Shown here: positions 56,181 through 63,598 of the stretch, piece by piece | Numbering within the stretch: position 1 is the first letter of the stretch | Layout of the letters: the number at the start of each line of letters is the position of its first letter | Assembly: GCA_005046945.1 (NCBI GenBank) | Contig: SUSS01000006.1 | Coordinates: 62,001-126,000, forward strand | Reading direction: 5' to 3' | DNA from: Tissierella creatinini | GTDB lineage: Bacteria; Bacillota; Clostridia; Tissierellales; Tissierellaceae | Length of the DNA: 64,000 bases | The notes under the pieces: model-generated | Seen by the model: only the letters and a program-made list of their open reading frames with translations | Database searches by the model: none | Told to the model about the DNA's origin: nothing | Made by a program: the position numbers and the translations under genes

Positions 56181-56391
56181 CAACAATAATAAAGGACCAA
56201 AATGTTGGATTTGTAATGATACTGGCTTTGTCACCCTTGAGAAGAAAGCCAATCAATATACTTACGAATATGCAGAAAGATGCACCTGTAAGGAAGGGCA
56301 AAAAGCCTCTAGTAAGATTAGAAGCATAGAAAGAGAATTAGCTGAAATAATGGCCATGGAAAATTACATTAAATTCAATGAGGGTAAATAG
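56173..56391 (+). CDS. Small Cys-rich phage-type protein (possible remnant)
   Basis: 72 residues with CWICNDTGFV...RCTCKEGQ, a zinc-binding layout seen at the N-terminus of phage replication or DnaC-like helper proteins. It overlaps the organizer fragment by eight bases. Probably the leftover start of a longer gene. Confidence 0.5.
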   Translation: MNNNNNKGPKCWICNDTGFVTLEKKANQYTYEYAERCTCKEGQKASSKIRSIERELAEIMAMENYIKFNEGK

Positions 56392-56410
56392 TGAAAAGGA
56401 TAATAATGGG

Positions 56411-56438
56411 GGACTAGGTTAGAAACCTAGTCTTTATT
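56411..56438 (+). terminator. Rho-independent terminator
   Basis: GACTAGGTT and AACCTAGTC, then TTTATTT. Confidence 0.75.
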
Positions 56439-56561
56439 TAAATGATGGTTGGCATAAATATACGGGTATAAATAAAAGCAAGAAAGGGTTGCGAAGTATC
56501 GGAAGTCCATTCAAAATTAGAATATAGATTAAGATAGAGTTAATAGGAGTGTGATAAATTA

Positions 56562-57437
56562 ATGAAAAATATCTTAAGATTGCTAATTATAATTATTTTA
56601 TGTATTCCACTAATGACCGGATGTGAGGCTACAAACAGCACAACTATAAGTCGAATTATGGAGAACGATGGCTGGATATACTATACAAACATCAAAGAGG
56701 GAACCCTTTATAAAATGAAACCCGACATGACAGAAAAAATAAAAGTGGCTGATATAGGCAATTATATGGTATTTCAGGGAGACACTATATACTTTTTTGA
56801 TAGGGAAGGGGATATTAGTAAAATTGGTACAGATGGCACAGGGTATGCGAAGGTTGCAGATGTGAGTGAAGAGAATATGTTCGGTTTTTATGTGTCGGGG
56901 GATTGGATTTACTATCCCTTAAAGACAGGGAGCATCTACAAGATAAAAACAGATGGCATGGAAAAGACCAAGATTGCTGATATCAGCTCTTTTCAAGGAG
57001 CTATGATTGTATCGGGAGACTGGATTTACTATAAAGATGATATTAGCCTCTATAAAATGAGAACCGAAGGCACTGACACAGAAAAACTTGCAGACAATGT
57101 TGATTTATTTGAAGTCAAAGATGACTGGATTTACTATGGGGAAATAACCGAAAAAGGAGATCTCAAGAACATATACAGGATGAAAGCGGATGGCACAGAA
57201 AAATCGAAACTTGTTGATGGAGCCTTTACAGCCATAGATGGAAATTGGCTCTATTATTCAAAAGAAGGATGGCTCTATAGGTCTAATTTGGACGGATCAG
57301 AAGGAGAGAAAATAAATAATGAAGATATGTTTAATATATGTGTGATTCATGATGACTACATCTATTACATTGAATATTCCGGAGCTGGATATAGGAGCAA
57401 CCTGGACGGCAGCAATAAAATCAGGATTGAAGACTAG
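56562..57437 (+). CDS. DUF5050-type lipoprotein (beta-propeller-like repeats), copy 1
   Basis: 291 residues. The signal ends with the lipobox MTGC, so it is a membrane-linked lipoprotein. It then repeats a unit of about 40 residues with DWIYY and KMKxDGTEKxK (at least six units), as in DUF5050/PQQ-like propellers. Its partner is unknown. A second copy begins at 63599 and is almost identical over at least 400 bases, but its upstream sequence is different. Confidence 0.8.
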   Translation: MKNILRLLIIIILCIPLMTGCEATNSTTISRIMENDGWIYYTNIKEGTLYKMKPDMTEKIKVADIGNYMVFQGDTIYFFDREGDISKIGTDGTGYAKVADVSEENMFGFYVSGDWIYYPLKTGSIYKIKTDGMEKTKIADISSFQGAMIVSGDWIYYKDDISLYKMRTEGTDTEKLADNVDLFEVKDDWIYYGEITEKGDLKNIYRMKADGTEKSKLVDGAFTAIDGNWLYYSKEGWLYRSNLDGSEGEKINNEDMFNICVIHDDYIYYIEYSGAGYRSNLDGSNKIRIED

Positions 57438-57447
57438 TTAAAAAAGG

Positions 57448-57490
57448 TGACCCCCAAAAATTAGATCAATAATCTAACTACTGGGGGTCG
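57448..57490. terminator. Hairpin terminator after the lipoprotein gene
   Basis: GACCCCCA...GGGGGTC enclosing TTAGAT...ATCTAA. Confidence 0.65.
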
Positions 57491-57539
57491 ATTCAAATTA
57501 ATTGCAGGTGCTTTTTTAAGTTTATTTATTAAAAAAAAG

Positions 57540-57630
57540 AAGGGTTTTCCATTTGTGTGTAGAATAATATTAAACAATACATAATTTTGTAAGAATTAGT
57601 AAGGTAGGAGGCAATTGCTTCCTATACTTA
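57540..57630 (+). repeat. Duplicated leader block, copy B
   Basis: Same block as 52803-52890 with only a few base changes. It runs straight into a fragment of the AAA ATPase gene, so it no longer leads a gene. Confidence 0.8.
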
Positions 57631-57636
57631 AAAGCG

Positions 57637-57782
57637 GCATTAAATGTTATAGCAGAAAAACTAGGACTAAAGCGGGACTCAATATTTAATAAATCGAATT
57701 TTTATGAAAATTACCTGGTCAACCCATTTACCCCTTCTATTATCTATGCATGAAGCAAAAATATATAATCTATATGAAGTTC
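57637..57782 (+). pseudogene. Deleted copy of the AAA ATPase gene
   Basis: 57637-57715 matches 49763-49841, then sequence jumps to match 50285-50345 (CAACCCATT...CATGAAGCAAAAATATATAA). About 440 bases of the gene are missing between. It shows recombination between duplicated segments. The gap from 57438 to 57796 otherwise holds only the terminator and the leader block. Confidence 0.8.
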
Positions 57783-57796
57783 CTTTTATCCTTTAT

Positions 57797-58174
57797 TTAC
57801 TTTAATACATATGATGCTAATACTGATTGAACCTCATATATATTCAAGCTTTTATTGAATTGTTTCTGAATTGGCGTTGCTGAACCAGATACCCATATCT
57901 TTAGCTCTGCATCTAAATCAAGATGCCCAGCTGTTTCAATACTAAAATGTATAATGCTCTTATATGGTATTGAATGATACTCTTGCTTCTTTGCTGTCAC
58001 TCCTTGTTTGTCTACTAAGATCAACCTCTTATTGGTAAAGATAAACATATCTCTTATAAGTTGGTAAGCTTTTTCTATCTGCTCACCATTTGCTAAAACT
58101 TTTCCATACTCTTTGATTATATTTTCCACTTTAACCTCGGATGCGTTGCCCATCATTCCATCAAGTATACCCAT
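57797..58174 (-). CDS. Bacterial PH-domain protein (bPH_1/DUF1696)
   Basis: 125 residues, one domain: MRDMFIFTNKRLILVDKQGVT-type core, YKSIIHFSIETAGHLDLDAELKIWVSG and a C-terminal helix. Members are small cytoplasmic beta-barrels of unknown role. GGAGGAATTAG lies before the ATG. Single gene, minus strand. Confidence 0.82.
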   Translation of the reverse strand: MGILDGMMGNASEVKVENIIKEYGKVLANGEQIEKAYQLIRDMFIFTNKRLILVDKQGVTAKKQEYHSIPYKSIIHFSIETAGHLDLDAELKIWVSGSATPIQKQFNKSLNIYEVQSVLASYVLK

Positions 58175-58267
58175 GAACTAATTCCTCCTTTAGATTTCAA
58201 GTTTAAGAATACCCTATTTAATGTTTTCAAATCAATAAGCAGGGTGTTTTTAATAAGGTTGACTTAA

Positions 58268-58828
58268 CTAGGATCTTTTATCCTTTTTAAGAAAATAGTA
58301 GATACCAACAATACAAATAATAACTCCAGCAATAGCAGGTTTTAATATTGATAATCCAGCATCTCCACTGAATACAATACTCCATAATACCTTTAATAGG
58401 GCTACCCCAATAACAACCCCCAAGAGCCATTTCCAATTTCTTTTCCAAGCTGCCAGTATCAGCATTATAAAAAATACAGGCACAGCTAGACTCATGAAGA
58501 TTTTCGGCCCATTCCATACGCCCTTCAAATAGTCCATTTCAAAGGCTAAAAATGATAAGACCTGTGGGCTACTAGTTGCAGGGGCTGGAAACCAAAACAT
58601 ACTTGTAAGCAAAGCAAATATTGATACAAATATTCCCGTTAAACTCTTCTTTAATGCAAAAGTTACGATTGGTATAATGAATAATGGCCTAATATACCAA
58701 CTTAAGACATTATGATGCCTCTCAAATGCCCAATTAAAGAAGGCGTCATTGGTCATAAATAATACAATAAAGATTACAGTGGCAATGGCAAATATCATGC
58801 CTAGCATAAAATCCATTTTATTACTCAT
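58268..58828 (-). CDS. Integral membrane protein of unknown function
   Basis: 186 residues from the ATG at 58828 (AAAGGATGG in front). Six hydrophobic helices. Extra codons above the ATG run through a 0A-like motif and have no ribosome site. No family recognised. Confidence 0.65.
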   Translation of the reverse strand: MSNKMDFMLGMIFAIATVIFIVLFMTNDAFFNWAFERHHNVLSWYIRPLFIIPIVTFALKKSLTGIFVSIFALLTSMFWFPAPATSSPQVLSFLAFEMDYLKGVWNGPKIFMSLAVPVFFIMLILAAWKRNWKWLLGVVIGVALLKVLWSIVFSGDAGLSILKPAIAGVIICIVGIYYFLKKDKRS

Positions 58829-58890
58829 AGTAGACCATCCTTTATTATTATATATCTTTTTTATACCCTTTATTTTCAATTTGTTTAAAA

Positions 58891-58916
58891 GAAGGATTTT
58901 CCAAAAATGTGTCGAA
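58891..58916 (+). promoter_or_regulatory. Conserved GAAGGATTTTCC...TGTCGAA motif (0A-like box)
   Basis: TGTCGAA at 58910-58916, 64 bases before the ATG of the broken gene at 58980. Same block as at 22622 and 61931. Confidence 0.5.
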
Positions 58917-58979
58917 TAACTTATTATAAAATCAGAAGACTTATCCATTTGTTTAATCTTAATCTCAAGGGGTAATACA

Positions 58980-59261
58980 ATGACCGGGGTTCAAATTCAT
59001 CCAGAATTTAAAAAATTACAAGATAATTTAGAAAGCCTAAAGGAATAGATAATTATACTTCTAGAAGAGAGGGATTATCTTATTAACCACAGATATAAAT
59101 ATCTTAAGACAGAATATATTACAAAAGTTGGGGTTTTTGAATATGATCTTTATAGACACGGGGAATTAAAGGCAAAGATACTTGAAAGACAAGAAGTGCT
59201 AAAGGACCTAAATGAATATTTGTCAATGTTAATAGCAAAAGGATCAACATATATTAGTTAG
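58980..59261 (+). pseudogene. Small helical protein gene broken by in-frame TAG
   Basis: MTGVQIHPEFKKLQDNLESLKE, then TAG at 59046-59048, then the same frame for 70 more codons (IIILLEERDYLINHRYKYLKT...KGSTYIS) to TAG at 59259. It is charged, helical and probably coiled-coil. The family is not recognised, though the HPEFKKL start recalls small proteins near HIRAN genes. It ends 11 bases before the HIRAN remnant. Confidence 0.7.
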
Positions 59262-59271
59262 GGGTGGATAT

Positions 59272-59658
59272 ATGTCTAATATTATAGGAACAGGTGGAGG
59301 CTTAATAGGATTATCCGGCAGCGGCATAGAGTTAGGAAAGCCATTTTCAAAAGAAATATTCTTAACGGGTACAAAAGTTGCAGGAACCTCCTATGTGGAG
59401 GATATTGAGAAAATAGCCGAAAACCTAGTAGAAGGAATGAAGCTTAACTTTTTTTAGGGAGCCCAACAACAAATACGACAATTTGGCCATAGTGGTAAAA
59501 GATGATAAAGGCAATAAGGTAGGATATATTCCAAGAGAAAAAATGAAATCATAGCTAGACTAATGGATGCAGGAAAATTAATCTATGCAATTATCAAATC
59601 CAAGGAAGTAATTGGTGATTGGGTAAAGATAGAGATGGAGGTATTTTTGAAGGATTAG
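59272..59658 (+). pseudogene. HIRAN-domain protein with two homopolymer frameshifts
   Basis: Frame 1 gives MSNIIGTGGG...FLTGTKVAGTSYVEDIEKIAENL and stops in a run of eight T (around 59445-59456). The next frame gives REPNNKYDNLAIVVKDDKGNKVGYIPRE; a second shift at a run of A near 59540 gives EIIARLMDAGKLIYAIIKSKE...VFLKD. Joined, they make one HIRAN domain of about 128 residues. HIRAN domains bind DNA ends or stalled forks in other proteins. Confidence 0.8.
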
Positions 59659-59685
59659 GTTGATAGGCACATACTTAAAGCGTTT

Positions 59686-59778
59686 TAAGCATATATGAAA
59701 CAGCTTGCAGTTGCATCACATTATCGCAACGATTAATCGTTTTAGAAGCGGGAGACATATCATCTTCCCCATTATATC
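59686..59778 (+). repeat. Solo TnpB-element end
   Basis: Read on the plus strand it closely matches the copy at 1-93 (reverse): TTGCAGTTGCATCA, CGCAACGATTAATCG, TTTTAGAAGCGGGAGACAT. No ORF. It lies between the HIRAN remnant and the AbiE pair. Confidence 0.62.
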
Positions 59779-59854
59779 TAATTGTATAATAGCCATAAAT
59801 AAAGGATAAATTATAAATATGTATTAGCATAAAGTATAAAAACGTGCTAAAATA

Positions 59855-59906
59855 TATTCAACAAACCCTACACACATAGGTGCGAGTGTATAGGGTTTGT
59901 TGAATA
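59855..59906. promoter_or_regulatory. 21-base inverted repeat upstream of abiEi
   Basis: Arms 59855-59875 and 59886-59906 are reverse complements with a single mismatch, around a 10-base centre. It is 15 bases before the ATG, next to the GGAGGG ribosome site. AbiEi-type antitoxins bind inverted repeats in their own promoter, so this is the likely operator; it could also fold in the mRNA. Confidence 0.7.
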
Positions 59907-59921
59907 GGATGGAGGGATATT

Positions 59922-60542
59922 ATGTTTGACTGCAATTACCTTAAAAATATCTTTATGGATAGTGGTGGAATTCTAAAAACATCCCAACTAAACGAATATG
60001 GCTTTTCAGCATATATGATTAATAAATTACTTAGAGATAATAAAATAACAAGAGTTAATAGAGGAAGTTACATGCTCAGTGATACTTATCTACATGATTA
60101 TGAAATAATTTCATCACTGTTTCCAGAGGCCATTATATACCTAGAGAGTGCCCTGCTCCTTCATGAATACACAGATAGGATTCCCAATGAATGGCATATA
60201 GCTATTGGGAGAAATATGGATAGAAATAAATATAATGTAGATTATCCTAAAATAAAGGCCCATTTTATAGAAGAAAATATACTAGAAATAGGAGTTATGG
60301 AGATAGAAACTTATCTGGATGAAGGGGATATAAATACCAGGATTATCACCAAAATATATGATAAAGATAAAACCATCTGCGATATACTTAGGCATAGAAA
60401 TAAAATAGATAAGGAAGTATTTAATAATGCTGTCAGAAACTATATCAAGGATAAGGATAAAAACCTTAATAAATTGTATGACTATGCTAGAAAGCTAAAT
60501 ATTCTAGGTCTTGTAGAAACATATATAGGAGTGTGGTTTTAA
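59922..60542 (+). CDS. abiEi: Type IV antitoxin, AbiEi family
   Basis: 206 residues. An N-terminal winged helix (LKTSQLNEYGFSAYMINKLLRDNKITRVNRGSYML) is followed by the AbiEi domain (AIIYLESALLLHEYTDRIPNEWHIAI; KTICDILRHRNKID). It represses its own operon and neutralises AbiEii by a poorly understood route. Its TAA overlaps the abiEii ATG by one base (TAATG). It appears complete. Confidence 0.9.
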   Translation: MFDCNYLKNIFMDSGGILKTSQLNEYGFSAYMINKLLRDNKITRVNRGSYMLSDTYLHDYEIISSLFPEAIIYLESALLLHEYTDRIPNEWHIAIGRNMDRNKYNVDYPKIKAHFIEENILEIGVMEIETYLDEGDINTRIITKIYDKDKTICDILRHRNKIDKEVFNNAVRNYIKDKDKNLNKLYDYARKLNILGLVETYIGVWF

Positions 60543-61438
60543 TGAGTAATAATCCAGCATCAATACTTGCAAGATTGAAAAACGAATCCATAAAAAGGGA
60601 TATCCCTAATCAACAAATGATAACTCTTTTTTTACATGAGGAATTTTCTAGAAGACTCGGTAAATCAAAATATAGGGATAAGTTTATACTTAAAGGGGGT
60701 TTCCTTCTATATTCATTAGGTGCAGGTGATACAAGGGCTACCATGGATTCAGATTATTTAATGAGGAACTTACCTAATGAGGAAATCAGTGTTGAAAAAG
60801 TCATTAAAGAAATTATAGAAATTTATAATATAGATGAAATCACTTTTGAGTTTAAAGGTACTGAAAGAATTACTGAGCAGAATGATTACCATGGTCTTAG
60901 AATAAAGTTAGTAGGTTTAATAGGTCGTTCAAAGACCCCAATCTTTATTGATCTTGGTATTGGAGATGTTATCATACCAGAATCCAGGATTATAAGTTTA
61001 GAAACAATAATTGAAGGATTTGAAAAACCTAGAATAAGAGCCTATCCAATGGAAACTATAGTAGCTGAAAAGTTGGATGCCATACTATTCCTAATGGAAG
61101 CATCCAGTAGAATGAAAGACTATTATGATATATATTATTTAGCAACCTCTAAAAGTTTTGATGGGACAAGCTTGCAGGAAGCAATTTATAATACCTTTAA
61201 AAACAGAGACCATTTAATGCATATAAAAAATATATATGAGTTATCCAAATTTAAAGGAATAGATAATCTAAACAATATGTGGAATAGGTTTATTGAAGAA
61301 GAGATTAGAATAGAACTAGAATTTAGTAGTGTTATAGATATTATATACACCTTTATCTTACCAATTTGTGAAGCAATAGAAAATGATAAAGAATATAATA
61401 AAAAATGGGATTTTAGAATAAAAGCCTATATTGATTAG
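60542..61438 (+). CDS. abiEii: Type IV toxin, AbiEii nucleotidyltransferase
   Basis: 298 residues. KFILKGGFLLYSLG...RATMDSDY is the nucleotidyltransferase core, with Gly-Gly and the two acidic residues (Asp-Ser-Asp). RAYPMETIVAEKLDAIL and SRMKDYYDIYYLA are the remaining family motifs. AbiEii toxins stop growth, giving abortive infection against phages. A GTG three codons above is less likely than the ATG that overlaps the abiEi stop. Confidence 0.92.
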   Translation: MSNNPASILARLKNESIKRDIPNQQMITLFLHEEFSRRLGKSKYRDKFILKGGFLLYSLGAGDTRATMDSDYLMRNLPNEEISVEKVIKEIIEIYNIDEITFEFKGTERITEQNDYHGLRIKLVGLIGRSKTPIFIDLGIGDVIIPESRIISLETIIEGFEKPRIRAYPMETIVAEKLDAILFLMEASSRMKDYYDIYYLATSKSFDGTSLQEAIYNTFKNRDHLMHIKNIYELSKFKGIDNLNNMWNRFIEEEIRIELEFSSVIDIIYTFILPICEAIENDKEYNKKWDFRIKAYID

Positions 61439-61548
61439 CAGATTATATTTTCCCTTTACATTGTGCCCAAAATACAATATTAGAATTCAGGGTCTTATTT
61501 ATATATTGTAAATTAATTATAAAAATAATTCTATTTTTACATATTTTC

Positions 61549-61844
61549 AAAGGAGTTTCATTAGAGGAATTTGAGAGGATTAGACTAGAGAAAAGAGAAA
61601 AAGCATTTATCTTAAAGAGGATTATACAAGAAAAGAAGTTGAGCGGCATATCCTATCTAATCCTTTTAAGAGACTTGAGGATATGAACTTCATGAATCGT
61701 ATTAAGGATGCTGAGTTTATAAAGGTAAATAAGCATATAAAGAATAAGCTTACTCAAGAGGATATTAGCTGGATAGTTAAGCATTGTGATGAAAAGCTTG
61801 GGGAGTATTATGGGGAGCTTTCGGAGTCAAAGAATACAAATTAA
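61549..61844 (+). pseudogene. Decayed ORF, helical protein remnant
   Basis: One frame reads GVSLEEFERIRLEKREKAF, then a shift near 61630 leads into EVERHILSNPFKRLEDMNFMN...EDISWIVKHCDEKLGEYYGEL and a stop near 61842. Family not recognised; it may come from a mobile element. The region 61439-61548 has nothing visible. Confidence 0.45.
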
Positions 61845-61864
61845 AAGCAAGAATAATCTAATTT

Positions 61865-61896
61865 AGCCTTCTTGAATTTTCAAGGAGGCTTTTAAA
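61865..61896 (+). terminator. Rho-independent terminator
   Basis: AGCCTTCTTGAA and TTCAAGGAGGCT, then TTTAAA. Confidence 0.6.
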
Positions 61897-61930
61897 ATAT
61901 AAAAATTCACCAATTGATTTACAAATTAAA

Positions 61931-61956
61931 GAAGGATTTTCCAATTTTGTGTCGAA
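61931..61956 (+). promoter_or_regulatory. Conserved GAAGGATTTTCC...TGTCGAA motif (0A-like box)
   Basis: TGTCGAA at 61950-61956. About 75 bases downstream a GGGAGGTAACTATG ribosome-site-like sequence is cut by the IscB element. It was probably the leader of the second lipoprotein copy. Confidence 0.5.
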
Positions 61957-62028
61957 TATATAATTTAAGTAATAGCAGTAAAGTACTAAAATTCTATTCA
62001 AAGATAAATGCAATGTCGGGAGGTAACT

Positions 62029-62310
62029 ATGTCAACTAACCCTCGACTAGAGTCGAAGGCTTGAAGTAGTTCAGTCTTTAGGTCTACTTTAAGTCTGGTT
62101 GATTAGCCTAAGTGCTTTGAGCACTACGTTGTTTTTGTCATAACACCCATGGGCGTTTACCCTAACCTGTGGCTCTGTTGCCTTTGGCTAAAAGCTTTTT
62201 TGGGTTAATAAAAGCGGTGCTGAAGATGTAAAAAGCAATTACAACATTGGCGAAGGGTATTTAACCAGCTATTGGCTGGCATTATGTATTTAATTACATT
62301 AATAAGGAGA
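62029..62310 (+). ncRNA. HEARO / IscB omega RNA
   Basis: About 280 non-coding bases directly before iscB, with the order expected of HEARO RNA: terminal CTCGACTAGAGTCGAAG hairpin, GTGCTTTGAGCAC hairpin, a CCCATGGGCG segment, AGCTTTTTTGGGTTAATA, and AAGCGGTGCTGAAGATG near the 3' end. It would guide IscB to DNA matching the sequence upstream of the element (near 62028 and below). Called from layout; no covariance search was run. Confidence 0.8.
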
Positions 62311-62316
62311 AATATT

Positions 62317-63549
62317 ATGGTCTATATTTTAAACCAAGAAGGTAAACCACTTATGCCTACTAATAGGCATGGAAAAGTTAAGCATCTTCTTAGAGAAGGT
62401 AGGGCCAAAGTAGTTAAGAGAACACCATTCACAATTCAACTGCTTTATGCCACAACTGATTGTGTACAACCTATTGTATTGGGCGTTGATGCAGGTAGTA
62501 AGGTTATTGGTCTAAGTGCTACTACTGAGAAAGAAGAGTTGTTTGCTTCCGAAGTTGTTTTAAGAAACGATATAGTAGAGCTATTATCAATAAGAAGGCA
62601 AAATCGTAGGACCAGAAGAAATCGTCTACGTTATAGAAAGGCAAGATTCCTCAATAGAGTAAAATCTAAAAATAAAGGCTGGTTGGCACCATCTATTCAA
62701 CATAAAGTAGATAGTCATTTAAAAGCTATAGCCAATGTATACAAAATTTTACCAATAAGCAAAATCATTATTGAAACTGCTTCCTTTGATATCCAAAAGA
62801 TCAAAAATCCACAAATAAGTGGAGTTGACTATCAACAAGGTGAGCAAGAGGGCTTTTGGAATGTTAGAGAGTATGCCTTGTGGCGTGATGGCCATGAATG
62901 TCAACATTGTCATGGTAAATCGAAGGATAAGTTCCTAAATGTTCATCATAAAGAAAGTCGTAAGACAGGTGGTGATTCACCAGGAAACTTAGTGACTTTA
63001 TGTGAAACCTGTCATACCTTACACCATAAGGGCAAAATTGAGCTTAACTTAACTAAAAACAAGTCCTATAGAGATGCTACTTTTATGGGGATTATGAGGT
63101 GGCAAGTTTATAATAAATTAAAAGAAATATACCCAAATATATCTATGACCTATGGTTATATAACTAAAAATAATAGAATTACTAATGGCATCGAGAAAAC
63201 TCATACTGCAGATGCCTTTTGTATAGCTGGTAGCTTTAAAGCTAAAAGAAGTAGCGTGGTTTATTTTCAAACGTTCAAAAGAAGGCATAATAGGCAAATT
63301 CATAAAGCTAACTTTTTAAAAGGTGGCAAGAAGAAACTAAACCAATCTCCTTATGAGGTTAAGGGCTTTAGACTATTTGATAAAGTGCTGTTTCAAGAAA
63401 AAGAATGTTTTGTCTTTGGAAGAAGAGCTACTGGTTATTTCGATTTAAGAAAGTTAGATGGCACAGTAATTCATAGAAGTGCAAGTGTTAAAAATATTAA
63501 ATTATTAGAAAAGAAAAGCACACTATTAATAGAAAGGCAGGTGGCATAA
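62317..63549 (+). CDS. iscB: IscB RNA-guided HNH/RuvC nuclease
   Basis: 410 residues from the ATG behind AAGGAGA. The N-terminal PLMP domain (GKPLMPTNRHGK) is followed by RuvC-I with Asp58 (LGVDAGSK), the arginine-rich bridge helix (RRQNRRTRRNRLRYRKAR), RuvC-II with Glu153 (IIETASFDI), an HNH domain (Cys195, Cys198, His210-His211, Asn224, Cys229, Cys232) and RuvC-III with His296 and Asp299 (KTHTADAF). All catalytic residues are present. IscB is the ancestor-type relative of Cas9 and cuts both DNA strands using the upstream omega RNA. Confidence 0.95.
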   Translation: MVYILNQEGKPLMPTNRHGKVKHLLREGRAKVVKRTPFTIQLLYATTDCVQPIVLGVDAGSKVIGLSATTEKEELFASEVVLRNDIVELLSIRRQNRRTRRNRLRYRKARFLNRVKSKNKGWLAPSIQHKVDSHLKAIANVYKILPISKIIIETASFDIQKIKNPQISGVDYQQGEQEGFWNVREYALWRDGHECQHCHGKSKDKFLNVHHKESRKTGGDSPGNLVTLCETCHTLHHKGKIELNLTKNKSYRDATFMGIMRWQVYNKLKEIYPNISMTYGYITKNNRITNGIEKTHTADAFCIAGSFKAKRSSVVYFQTFKRRHNRQIHKANFLKGGKKKLNQSPYEVKGFRLFDKVLFQEKECFVFGRRATGYFDLRKLDGTVIHRSASVKNIKLLEKKSTLLIERQVA

Positions 63550-63598
63550 GAGTTCTCCTCCCATGACTGAAGTCACGGATCTACGAACTCCTAACACT

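Larger units (their letters stand above)
62029..63594 (+). mobile_element. IscB-encoding IS200/IS605-like element
   Basis: Begins near TGTCAACTAACCCTCGACT, with the CTCGACTAGAGTCGAAGG hairpin, and ends near CCATGACTGAAGTCACGG and CTCCTAACAC. It carries an omega RNA and iscB, with no tnpA. The exact ends are uncertain by a few bases. Confidence 0.78.

Noticed and set aside
46533-59261. Stop-codon recoding as the reason for in-frame stops
   Set aside because: All three stop codons are affected and all three also end intact genes nearby; mutation or error is simpler.
61443-61649. A minus-strand 68-codon frame after abiEii
   Set aside because: AT-rich, no ribosome site, and opposite to a recognisable decayed plus-strand frame.
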